Positions 1 through 6,395 are shown, counted from the stretch's first letter. The stretch is 19,755 bases of DNA from Desulforamulus profundi (GCF_002607855.1 NZ_AWQQ01000007.1:35567-55321), one strand, 5' to 3'. The notes: a model not told the origin generated them from the sequence alone. A program made the numbers and translations.

Positions 1-86
1 CCCTAACCATTACAGTGGCGGGACCGCGCCGGACTTTCACCGGCTTCCCTTTTAAGCTTTACCGCTTCGGTAAAGCACCCGTTTCA
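1..86 (-). promoter_or_regulatory. Cobalamin (B12) riboswitch, cut by the left edge
   Basis: Read on the reverse strand, this stretch holds the conserved aptamer core: a GGGTGC start, a short hairpin (TTTACCGAAGCGGTAAA), the GGGAAgccGGTGaaagtCCGG segment, and the B12 box GCCACTGTAA at about 11-20. This order is diagnostic of adenosylcobalamin-type riboswitches, which repress B12 synthesis, cobalt/B12 transport or B12-independent isoenzyme genes when B12 is bound. The regulated gene and expression platform lie to the left of position 1, so its identity cannot be told. The aptamer's 3' part may also be cut. Confidence 0.9.
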
Positions 87-436
87 ATACAAGTTTTTAT
101 TTTTCGGTTGAAATCAATAAATCGGCCTTCTATTAGCCTTATGAGAATGTATTGATTTAATTTTATATTACGATAACATTCTTGGATAATATTGTCCATA
201 TGACATTATGGAAGTTTTTCCAGAACTATACCTCTACCCGTTGACATTTAACCAGTTTATCTCCTGTATCGTGTCTAATTGTGTCATTAACCAGTACAGT
301 TACAAATTTGTATTAAGGTCATATATGTATAAAAGAAGTTATTAATATCAAGAAAACTATAACATAAAGTTATACAATATATAAAGGAGATTTATTGTGT
401 ATGGATAATGTATTATCATGGATAATTTTATGCAGT
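87..436. other. AT-rich intergenic region between riboswitch and tRNA
   Basis: About 350 bases without a convincing gene, strongly A+T-rich. On the forward strand TTGACA at 241-246 followed after 17 bases by CTGTAT (264-269) could be a sigma-A promoter reading towards the tRNA and yedE-yedF. It would place the start about 160 bases before the tRNA, and the -10 box is poor. A strong Shine-Dalgarno-like AAAGGAGA stands at 384-390, just before a very short reading frame that runs into the tRNA. The promoter driving the riboswitch must also lie here on the reverse strand, but I could not assign it with confidence. Confidence 0.5.
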
Positions 437-532
437 GGGGAGAACGGGGGTGGTCCCCCCTATGGCCTGCAAACCCATGAGTGACTTGCAGAACAAGTGG
501 GAGTCCGGTTCGATTCAGATTTCTCCCCTCCA
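437..532 (+). tRNA. SelC-like tRNA with GCA (Cys) anticodon
   Basis: A 96-nt tRNA built like tRNA-Sec but carrying cysteine identity elements. It has an 8-bp acceptor stem, GGGGAGAA (437-444) with TTCTCCCC (521-528), against 7 bp in ordinary tRNAs. The D-stem is a run of G's (446-450) pairing with C's (455-460) around a tiny TGGT loop. The anticodon arm is 462-478 with loop CTGCAAA and anticodon GCA at 469-471. The long variable arm is ACTTG (484-488) with CAAGT (494-498). The T-loop GTTCGATTC is at 508-516, and CCA is encoded at 530-532. The T-stem pairs poorly unless a base is bulged. The discriminator is U73 (529); U73 and GCA are the main identity elements for CysRS, whereas tRNA-Sec normally has G73 and UCA. 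Minor tRNA-Cys/tRNA-Sec species with a bulged 8/4 acceptor branch have been reported from large metagenome searches. It is likely charged with Cys, but charging by SerRS/SelA cannot be excluded. It lies 104 bases upstream of yedE. Confidence 0.85.
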
Positions 533-636
533 TAAAGTGATACGATACATTGATAAGTGGAGGTGGTTAATTCACAAAATAACAGATAAACTCAGATAAA
601 TTTTGGTAATTTGTTTTTTAGGGAGGGAACTAATCT

Positions 637-1694
637 TTGAAAAAACATGCTTTAGTAATACTTGGCGGACTTACTCTGGGGGGGGTTGCAGTTTTTCTTG
701 TGTTAATGGGTAATCCAGGGAATTACGGTGTTTGTATCGCCTGTATGCTCAGAGACATCACTGGTGCTTTAGGACTACATAATGTGGCAGTTGTACAATA
801 CATACGCCCGGAAATCATCGGTATAGGTTTAGGTGCTACCACGGCTGCTTTAGCTACCAAGGAATTTAGGGCCACGGGAGGTTCCAGTCCCCTCTTGAGA
901 TTTTCCCTTGGATTTGTTGGCATGATTGGTATGCTAGTGTTTCTTGGTTGTCCTGTTCGTACCGTTTTACGTTTGGCCAGCGGGGACTTGAACGCCGGTA
1001 TCGGATTAATTGGACTTATTGTCGGTATAATTATTGGTACGATGTTCTTAATAAGAGGTTTCTCTCTAGGCCGGGCAAATAAAATGTCCCCCCAAATGGG
1101 TATATATTTCCTACCTTTGTTATTGGTTTGTTAATTGCAGCAATTATGATGCCTTCATTTATTTTTGCAAGTAAAACGGGTCCTGGTTCAATGCACGCAC
1201 CTTTATTTATATCTCTAGTTGCAGGTTTAATTGTTGGTATTTTCGCCCAACGTTCTAGAATATGTATGGCCGGTGGTATCCGCGATATAATCTTTTTTAA
1301 AGATTTTCACTTGATGTACGGGTTTATTGCCGTTTTTATTGCTGCTTTAGTAGGAAATTTGCTGGTGGGGTCCTTTAAGCTGGGTTTTGCAGGTCAGCCT
1401 TTGGCACATACAGACGGCTTGTGGAACTTCCTTGGTATGTTATTAGCAGGTTTAACTGCCGTACTTTTAGGTGGTTGCCCCTTACGACAACTGGTTGCAG
1501 CCTCTGAGGGAAACACAGATGCAGTTATAACCGTTCTTGGGTTAATCGCCGGTGCAGCTTTTGCACACAATTTTGGCCTTGCAGCCAGTCCTAAAGGAGT
1601 TCCTGCAGCTGGCCAGTTAGCCGTTATACTTGGGCTGCTATTTACTATTGGCTTAGGCTTTGCCGTTTGTAGATTCAGGTTGGAGGTGAAGTAA
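637..1694 (+). CDS. yedE: YedE-type selenium/sulfur membrane transporter (apparent frameshift)
   Basis: Inner-membrane protein of the YeeE/YedE family (selenium-metabolism branch, also called FdhT), thought to import a reduced selenium or sulfur species. The start is TTG at 637 behind GGGAGGGAAC. The family's cysteine motifs appear in order: GVCIACMLRD, GCPVR, RSRICMAGG and GCPLRQL, spread over many hydrophobic segments. The reading frame breaks at about 1088-1093 in a run of six C's. The first frame stops at 1134, while the second frame is open from 1083 and continues as a natural membrane segment (FPTFVIGLLIAAIMMPSFIF). Adding one C gives a 352-residue protein, the usual family length. The downstream frame has no ribosome binding site at its TTG (1128), so two separate half-proteins are less likely. 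It is followed 3 bases later by yedF, the family's usual partner. Base composition is more A+T-rich than in the genes further right. Confidence 0.85.
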
Positions 1695-1697
1695 AAT

Positions 1698-1910
1698 ATG
1701 AAAAAAATTGTGGATGCCAGAGGGCTGTCGTGTCCTGAACCTGTGATCCTGACCAGGCAGGCACTTCAAGAACAAGGTGTAAAGGAAATTAAAGTAATGT
1801 TAGATAATAAAGTTGCTGTAGAAAATGTTACCCGGGCAGCGGAAAACCTTAGTTGGAAGGTAAAAGTTTCAGGGCAGTCTGATAATTTTCTGCTTGAATT
1901 AACAAAGTAA
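1698..1910 (+). CDS. yedF: YedF/TusA-type sulfurtransferase (sulfur or selenium carrier)
   Basis: A 70-residue SirA/TusA/YedF-fold protein. Its signature is near the N-terminus: VDARGLSCPEPVILTRQAL, with the CPxP motif at residues 12-15. The Cys of this motif forms a persulfide (or perselenide) that is passed to partners, and the protein acts in the cytoplasm. It begins 3 bases after the yedE stop, behind GGAGGTGAAG, so the two are surely co-transcribed and probably translationally coupled. Full YedF proteins in selenium clusters often carry a second, DsrE-like domain of about 110 residues; here only the TusA-like half is present. A YedE-YedF pair is known to co-occur with selenium-utilisation genes, and the SelC-like tRNA just upstream fits that theme. 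Specificity for S or Se cannot be read from the sequence. Confidence 0.88.
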   Translation: MKKIVDARGLSCPEPVILTRQALQEQGVKEIKVMLDNKVAVENVTRAAENLSWKVKVSGQSDNFLLELTK

Positions 1911-1942
1911 CAATTTATCAACTCTGGAGCCTGTGTGCTCCT

Positions 1943-2017
1943 TACGACACGTACGGTCACCTGGCAGGGGACGACTGCCTGAAAATGATCGCCACCGCAA
2001 TGAAAAACAGGATCTAA
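1943..2017 (+). pseudogene. GGDEF (diguanylate cyclase) domain remnant
   Basis: A short open stretch translates to YDTYGHLAGDDCLKMIATAM followed by KNRI and a stop. It matches the conserved GGDEF-domain block 'YNDxYGHxxGDxxLxxIA'. Nothing upstream in this frame matches the rest of a GGDEF protein, and there is no start codon or ribosome binding site, so this is a fragment of a degraded or deleted gene left between yedF and the terminator. The stop lies inside the 5' arm of the terminator hairpin, which suggests the hairpin was originally the terminator of the lost gene. The assignment is by motif only. Confidence 0.55.
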
Positions 2018-2042
2018 CCGGTACCGGTCGGGTCCTGTTTTT
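2003..2042. terminator. Bidirectional rho-independent terminator
   Basis: AAAAACAGGA (2003-2012) pairs with TCCTGTTTTT (2033-2042), and the stem extends by a G-T and a C-G pair. The loop contains the palindrome CCGGTACCGG. U-runs on both strands let it end the yedE-yedF transcript from the left and the radical SAM gene from the right. Confidence 0.85.
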
Positions 2043-2044
2043 CA

Positions 2045-2960
2045 TCAGGAATAAATCCGTGTCAGCCCTGCCCGGCGCGCCTCTTCCAGGGCCCGGCGAT
2101 ATTCCTCCGCTGTGGTTCGCCTGGCAATCTCCGGATAACGCCGGGCCTCGTGGGCGGGGTAGTACTGGTCCATGATATTGACAAATGTACGGGGGGAAAT
2201 CTCCTTTGCCAGGAATTTCATGATCTCCCCGGTTTCCGCCAGGTTATGGGGCATGACCAGGTGGCGCACCAACAGCCCCCGGACGGCAATGCCGTTCTTG
2301 TCCACCTGCAAATCCCCCACCTGCCGGTACATCTCCTTGACAGCACGCCGGACCACGGAAAAATAATCCGGTACGCCGGTGTATTTTTTACCTGCTTCAT
2401 CACTGCCGAATTTAATGTCCGGCATGTAAATGTCCACAACCCCGTCCAAAAGGCTTAGGGTTTCCTGTGAATCGTAGCCTCCCGTATTATAAACCAGGGG
2501 GACTGTAAGCCCGTCTTCCACGGCTGACACCAGAGCTTCTAAAATTTGGGGAACAAAGTGGCTGGGGGAAACAAGGTTTACATTGTGACAGCCGGAGTCC
2601 TGCAGTTCCAGCATGATGTCTGCCAGTTCCTTTGCGGTCACCTGCCTTCCTTCGCCGCATTGACTGATATCGTAGTTCTGACAGAATTTACAAGACAGGT
2701 TGCAGTAAGAGAAGAAGATGGTTCCCGAACCTCGGGTCCCTACCAGCACCTCCTCCTCTCCGTAATGGGTCCATAGCTGGCCACCACGGCTAACCGGCCC
2801 GCACGGCAGGCCCTTCTTTCACCTTCCAGGCGGTTGGCTAAACAGTTTCTGGCACATACATTACATTGTTTTAGCATTTCCCCGGCTTCTTCAGCCTCTG
2901 TTTTAACTGATCCAAGGATAAATCTCTGTAAGACACCGTGCCCTCCATATGCGACAACAT
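2045..2960 (-). CDS. PflX-like radical SAM protein (two apparent frameshifts)
   Basis: Radical SAM protein of the PflX group (COG1313), related to pyruvate formate-lyase activating enzymes; the substrate of this group is not established. The radical SAM cluster motif CNLSCKFC follows RGSGTIFFSY, and the tail (NIMDQYYPAHEARRYPEIAR) is typical. The long frame runs from a GTG at 2749, but upstream DNA encodes the family's N-terminal cysteine block in other frames: KQCNVCARNCLANRLEGERR then CRAGRLAVVASYGP, followed after one missing base (C-run at about 2767-2769) by HYGEEEVLVGTRGSG. A second missing base in the T4 run at 2901-2904 would join this to an ATG at 2960. Repairing both gives about 305 residues, close to the family norm. 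No clear ribosome binding site precedes 2960, so the exact start is uncertain. It is transcribed leftwards into the shared terminator. Confidence 0.8.
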
Positions 2961-3154
2961 TTTTTCTTTAACAGCATAAGCAAAAACCCCCGGTACTATT
3001 CAATGTCAAAAAGACAGTTTTTTCATAAGTAGAACGATTAATTTTTTGGCTTTATTCCCAAGAACTTTTTATGACATCCGTCCATACTGCGGTATATTGG
3101 AAGATAGTTGCAACTCCCCGGTTGGCTAATTAAACTTTTGCCATAAACCAACAA

Positions 3155-3175
3155 AAAAGCCGGAATCCGGCTTTT
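3155..3175 (-). terminator. Rho-independent terminator of the zinc-finger gene
   Basis: AAAAGCCGG (3155-3163), loop AAT, CCGGCTTTT (3167-3175). On the reverse strand the stem is followed by a run of six T's. It lies 34 bases beyond the stop of the zinc-finger gene. Confidence 0.85.
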
Positions 3176-3208
3176 ATGTTAGAAGTGTGGTTAAATAACT
3201 GAACAAAG

Positions 3209-3472
3209 TTAATCAAAAATATCTTCCAAGATTCTAAACAGGCTGTGTTTTTTCTTGTAGTGCTTGTATCCATGGTGATGGTCATGGTGCTTATATTTAT
3301 CATAATATTTGTGCAGCTCATCATACTCAATCATGGCATGTTTGGCCTCGTGCATAATCTTTTCCAACTCTCCATGGTCGAGCCAGATCCCCCGGCACCG
3401 GGGACATACATCGATTACGACCTCTTCTTTAACAGCCTGGCGCATTTCTACTTTACACTTGGGGCAAAACAT
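3209..3472 (-). CDS. TFIIB-type zinc-finger protein with His-rich tail
   Basis: An 87-residue protein with the zf-TFIIB pattern at its N-terminus: MFCPKCKVEMRQ (Cys 3 and 6), then VIDVCPRCRGIWLDHGELEKI (second CxxC at about residues 23-26). This matches the common bacterial 'CPxC...vdxCPxCxGiWlDxGEL' family, which binds zinc and whose function is unknown. The C-terminal half is unusual, packed with His, Tyr and Lys (HHDHHHGYKHYKKKH), which suggests metal binding. The start is the ATG at 3472, 9 bases after a near-perfect AAAGGAGG. It appears monocistronic, with its own terminator at 3155-3175. A TATACT box lies upstream (3496-3501, reverse strand), but no good -35 box was found. Confidence 0.82.
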   Translation of the reverse strand: MFCPKCKVEMRQAVKEEVVIDVCPRCRGIWLDHGELEKIMHEAKHAMIEYDELHKYYDKYKHHDHHHGYKHYKKKHSLFRILEDIFD

Positions 3473-3734
3473 GAAGGCATACCTCCTTTATTTTTAGTAT
3501 AACCAAATTTACCCGCAGCTTTACCGGCTTAAAATTGCAGAACGCCAGTATCAATTAAATTAAGAATATCCTTTATTCACGTTTTTCTTTGTCCATTCGC
3601 TCAACTCCCGATTCATGCTCATTATTTGCTGCTCCAAAGATAATCTTTTTTAAGAAGTCAAATTACTTTCATAGTACCATTTTTTCTTGATTCCGGCAAA
3701 AATATCTTTACTACATAGTTTTACACTATTCGAC

Positions 3735-3786
3735 TTATCCACATAAAAGGGTGCTTTTCCACAGATTTATCCACATTTTATCCACG
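3735..3786 (+). repeat. Cluster of four DnaA boxes
   Basis: Four 9-mers in the same orientation: TTATCCACA (3735-3743), TTTTCCACA (3755-3763), TTATCCACA (3767-3775) and TTATCCACG (3778-3786). Two match the consensus TTATNCACA perfectly and two differ by one base. They lie in an A+T-rich intergenic region. Such clusters mark oriC or DnaA-titration and regulatory sites. No dnaA, dnaN or other origin-associated gene is visible, so oriC is not proven. Confidence 0.7.
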
Positions 3787-3819
3787 GCACTTTTTGTTGT
3801 CAACAGGCCTTTGGACCTA

Positions 3820-3857
3820 TAAAAAGGGCTCTGTCGGTAGGCAGGTGGCCCTATTTT
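3820..3857 (-). terminator. Probable terminator of the NTPase gene
   Basis: AAAAAGGGC (3821-3829) pairs, with one mismatch, with GCCCTATTTT (3848-3857) around an 18-base loop. Read on the reverse strand the stem ends in GCCC followed by five T's. It starts 12 bases after the end of the NTPase gene. Confidence 0.65.
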
Positions 3858-3868
3858 AACAATAAAGT

Positions 3869-4519
3869 TTACGATAGGAATGCCCGACCCTCACTCCGGG
3901 GCACCTGGCCGGGCCGGGGCATTTCCCGAGGGGTCTTCACCGTTTTCTCCCGCCAGAGTGACTTTGCCAGGGAAACAGCTGTTTTTAATCGTTCCTCCAC
4001 GGTCCCGGACAAAGCAGCCACCCGGCAGCGGTCCCGATTGACCAACCCAAGGAAACACCGGGTCAGCAGGTCAACCTCCCTTTGGTAGTACGGATTGGTG
4101 GAGCGAAACTCGTCGTTTTTCAGAGGAATTTCAACGGGCAGGTAAAGGATCAGATCATATCCACGACGGTCCAAATGTTTTTGGATTTTATCGTAGATCT
4201 CCATGTTTCTCCTGCTGTCTACCCTGTGACTGTGCCACTTCATCCAGTAAATGGCACTGTCCATTACAGTCCTGTCACTTACAAAACCCCCGGCCAGTTC
4301 CTCTTCCGCAGCAATTTGTTTCTGCAGGCAGAGAACTTGAAACCGCATCCCCATCCTGGGGTTGTTTCTGATGTTGCCGGGTCTTTCTATACCAAGTTCC
4401 CTCACGACCACCCGGGCCTGTTCCTCAATCAGCGGCAAATCAAGTTCCCTGGCCAATAACCTGGATAAAGTTGTCTTACCGGTACCCTGGGCTCCGCACA
4501 GTCCGATTCTCAGGTCCAT
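3869..4519 (-). CDS. NadR-like P-loop NTPase/kinase (AAA_28 type)
   Basis: A 216-residue cytoplasmic P-loop protein. The N-terminus MDLRIGLCGAQGTGKTTLSR carries the Walker A motif GAQGTGKTT (about residues 9-17). Further on, FVSDRTVMDSAIYW is the usual Walker B/aspartate region of this kinase-like group, and DLILYLPVEIP and RSTNPYYQREVD match the family's later blocks. The group includes the ribosylnicotinamide-kinase half of NadR, but most members have no known substrate. The open frame extends 26 codons upstream, yet the ATG at 4519 is preceded by GGGAGG at a good distance (GGGAGGTTTGGTG-ATG), so I start there. The C-terminal 30 residues are rich in Arg and Pro and look disordered. It seems to be a single-gene unit. 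Confidence 0.72.
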   Translation of the reverse strand: MDLRIGLCGAQGTGKTTLSRLLARELDLPLIEEQARVVVRELGIERPGNIRNNPRMGMRFQVLCLQKQIAAEEELAGGFVSDRTVMDSAIYWMKWHSHRVDSRRNMEIYDKIQKHLDRRGYDLILYLPVEIPLKNDEFRSTNPYYQREVDLLTRCFLGLVNRDRCRVAALSGTVEERLKTAVSLAKSLWREKTVKTPREMPRPGQVPRSEGRAFLS

Positions 4520-4619
4520 CACCAAACCTCCCTGAAACATTTGTAAATGTATTGTTCGCCGCTGTACGTTTTTAATACAAAAAAACACAAGCCACACAAG
4601 CTCGTGTTACGTTAATATT

Positions 4620-5396
4620 TTAGAATCCCAGCCATTTATGAACTTCCAACAATTTTGCCGCCATAATCAGCACCGATACAATTAAGAAGATGCGTATCCA
4701 TTTGTCTCCTTTGGAGACTGTAAAGACGCTTCCCAGGTAAGCCCCCACGGCATTCCCCACAGCCAGCACCAGACCGAGCATCCAATCCACCTTTCCGCTG
4801 CAGACAAACACGATCAGGGAGGAAAGCATGTAGATAATGGTGACACAGACCTTTAGACTGTTGATCTTAACCAGGGACATCCCGGTGATCAGCGCCAGGG
4901 CGACAATGATGACAAAACCGACGCCCGCCTGGATAAACCCTCCGTAGAAACCTACACCCAAGAAAACCAGAGCTGCTACGGCCAGGCGCGGTTTGCTCAG
5001 ATTCTCCATGGCCTCTTCTGATTTTATAAACTTTTTCTCCGGCCGCCAGATGATTAAAACTAAAACCACCAGCATGACAACAGCCAGAACCCTGTTAAAC
5101 ATTTCGTCTGAAAGGGAGATGGCAAATTGAGCGCCGATAATCGAACCGATCACCGCAGGAATCCCCAGCAGTATGCTTAATTTGGGGTAAAAATATCCTT
5201 TATTGCGAAAATAACCGATGGCCACCAGGCTTTGCACCATCAACGCCACACGGTTTGTTCCATTGGCCACCGCTGAAGGCAAACCCAGGAATATTAATAC
5301 CGGCATGGCAATTAAGGAACCGCCGCCCCCTACCACATTGACAAACCCGGCCGCGATGCCGGCCACTAAAATAATCAGAATCTCCGATATTGTCAA
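4620..5396 (-). CDS. TauE/SafE family sulfite/organosulfonate exporter-like permease
   Basis: A 258-residue integral membrane protein of the TauE/SafE (DUF81) family. The N-terminus has the typical glycine-rich turn AGFVNVVGGGGSLIAMPVL, followed by FLGLPSAVANGTNRVA, and a second copy of the pattern appears as FYGGFIQAGVGFVIIVALA. About eight hydrophobic segments are visible. Family members are implicated in export of sulfite, sulfoacetate or other anions, but the substrate cannot be inferred from sequence. The start is TTG at 5396 behind GAGGAGAGGG. It follows the GntR regulator by 41 bases and is probably co-transcribed with it, so the regulator likely controls this transporter in response to its substrate. 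Confidence 0.88.
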   Translation of the reverse strand: MTISEILIILVAGIAAGFVNVVGGGGSLIAMPVLIFLGLPSAVANGTNRVALMVQSLVAIGYFRNKGYFYPKLSILLGIPAVIGSIIGAQFAISLSDEMFNRVLAVVMLVVLVLIIWRPEKKFIKSEEAMENLSKPRLAVAALVFLGVGFYGGFIQAGVGFVIIVALALITGMSLVKINSLKVCVTIIYMLSSLIVFVCSGKVDWMLGLVLAVGNAVGAYLGSVFTVSKGDKWIRIFLIVSVLIMAAKLLEVHKWLGF

Positions 5397-5437
5397 AGAA
5401 ACCCTCTCCTCTCAAAGGAAAATCCCATGATTCAAAA

Positions 5438-6138
5438 TCAGGTCGCTGTGGTGAGTCCCCGGCTCTGGGCCACTTCATTGAAATAGGCCCGGCGGGAATT
5501 ATCGATGTGCTCCCTGGCAACCCGTTCCGCCAGGCTGCCGTCCCGAATTTTAATGGCCTCCACCAGAAGCCTGTGTTCCCGGGTGGCTTCCTCAATACGC
5601 CCCGGGTGGCAGTAGCCAACCCTGGTATACCTGCTGATATGATCAACCAGGGTGGTAATCATGGCATACAGCCTTTGACTGTCCGCCGCCTTATAAATCA
5701 GGTCGTTAAACTGCTGATGCGCCTTTTCCAGGTTTTCCAGGTCCCCCTCGGAGGCGTATTCTTCGATATCTTTCAGCAGACTGACCAGCTGCTGCAGCTG
5801 CTCCGGCTTAATTTTCTCCGCCGCCATCCGGGCTGCCAAACCCTCCAGCACAGCTCTGATGCGGTAGATCTCCAGTACCTCCAGATCGGTAACCTGCGCT
5901 ACCACCGTACCGCCCCGGGCAGATGGGCCACCAATCCCTCCAATTCCAGCATTCGAATGGCTTCCCGCACAGGGGTCCGGCTGACCCCCAGAAAGTCCGC
6001 AAGTTTTCGCTCAATTAACCGCTCTCCCGGCGTTAAACGGCCCCCCAGGATAGCCTGCCTCAATTGTTCATAAACCTTGTCTCTTACCTGGGGTTGAGGA
6101 ACGGTTTCCACCGGCATCAGACCAAATTTTCCTGTCAT
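5438..6138 (-). CDS. GntR-family regulator, FCD type (apparent frameshift)
   Basis: Transcriptional regulator with an N-terminal winged helix (about residues 17-80: [18 protein letters not shown], then [20 protein letters not shown]) and a C-terminal FCD ligand-binding domain ([47 protein letters not shown] with the metal/ligand histidines). The frame breaks at about 5917-5919: the first frame ends HLPGAVRW, the second begins with VAQVTDLEV. Adding one base to the CCC/GGGG junction restores [12 protein letters not shown], the usual wing-to-FCD linker, and a protein of 233 residues, normal for the family. The start ATG at 6138 follows GAGGGGGA. It lies just upstream of tauE in the same direction. 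Two TGGTATACCA-like palindromes nearby suggest autoregulation. Confidence 0.87.
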
Positions 6139-6152
6139 TGTCCATCCCCCTC

Positions 6153-6211
6153 ATGGTATACAGGTATACCATATTTGGTTTTATACTAAAAATTATGAAA
6201 AATAACCGCAA
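6153..6211 (-). promoter_or_regulatory. gntR promoter with overlapping palindromic operator
   Basis: On the reverse strand TTGCGG (6206-6211) and TAGTAT (6183-6188) are separated by 17 bases, a plausible sigma-A promoter. Immediately downstream lies a palindrome with 9-bp arms, ATGGTATAC and GTATACCAT (6153-6172), of the kind bound by GntR/FCD dimers. Its position at the expected transcription start fits repression by the adjacent regulator. Confidence 0.6.
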
Positions 6212-6343
6212 CCTCTCTATACGGGAGAAACCCCTGCTTTTTTGGCATGATGGCTTAAATATCATGCAAAATATCGTTCTTTCTCTGTTTTAAAGGTTTT
6301 CGTTTGAAACGGCTGCCAGGGCGGTATGTACTTCAAACAGATA

Positions 6344-6376
6344 AGCCGCAGTCCCTGTAACTCAGGGAATACGGCT
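6344..6376 (-). terminator. Hairpin ending the ORP-like operon
   Basis: AGCCG (6344-6348) and TCCCTG (6352-6357) pair with CAGGGA (6363-6368) and CGGCT (6372-6376), with a small internal loop and a TAACT apical loop. On the reverse strand only a weak U-tract follows (TTATCTGTTT). It may stop transcripts from the upstream operon before gntR. The forward strand also has a T-rich tail, so it could work in both directions. Confidence 0.5.
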
Positions 6377-6381
6377 CTTAT

Positions 6382-6395
6382 TTTGGTATACCAAA
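6382..6395. promoter_or_regulatory. Second GntR-type operator
   Basis: A perfect 14-bp palindrome, TTTGGTATACCAAA. It shares the GGTATACC core with the site at 6153-6172, about 226 bp away centre to centre. Probably bound by the same GntR regulator, perhaps through a DNA loop; no promoter is obvious beside it. Confidence 0.5.

Larger units (their letters stand above)
3473..3868. other. Intergenic region with DnaA boxes and terminator
   Basis: About 400 bases without a convincing gene. It contains the probable promoter side of the zinc-finger gene, a cluster of four DnaA boxes (3735-3786), a TGTTGTCAACA palindrome at 3795-3805 and the terminator of the NTPase gene. A 20-30 codon frame on the reverse strand near 3570-3645 reads MSMNRELSEWTKKN but has no ribosome binding site, so I do not call it. 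Confidence 0.6.

Noticed and set aside
437..532. Canonical selenocysteine tRNA (selC)
   Set aside because: The fold is Sec-like, but the anticodon reads GCA, not UCA, and the discriminator is U, not G.
1128..1694. Independent half-size YeeE-type transporter gene starting at TTG 1128
   Set aside because: No ribosome binding site precedes it. Its frame is open back to 1083 with a natural membrane segment, and the sum of both frames equals the usual single-protein length.
3570..3645. Short reverse-strand frame reading MSMNRELSEWTKKN
   Set aside because: Resembles a small helical peptide, but lacks a ribosome binding site and any firm family match.
4082..4459. Forward-strand frame opposite the NTPase gene
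   Set aside because: Shadow of the P-loop NTPase; no ribosome binding site or recognisable motif.
5390..6073. Long forward-strand frame of 227 codons opposite gntR
   Set aside because: It lies antisense to a clear GntR/FCD coding sequence and has no family motifs.
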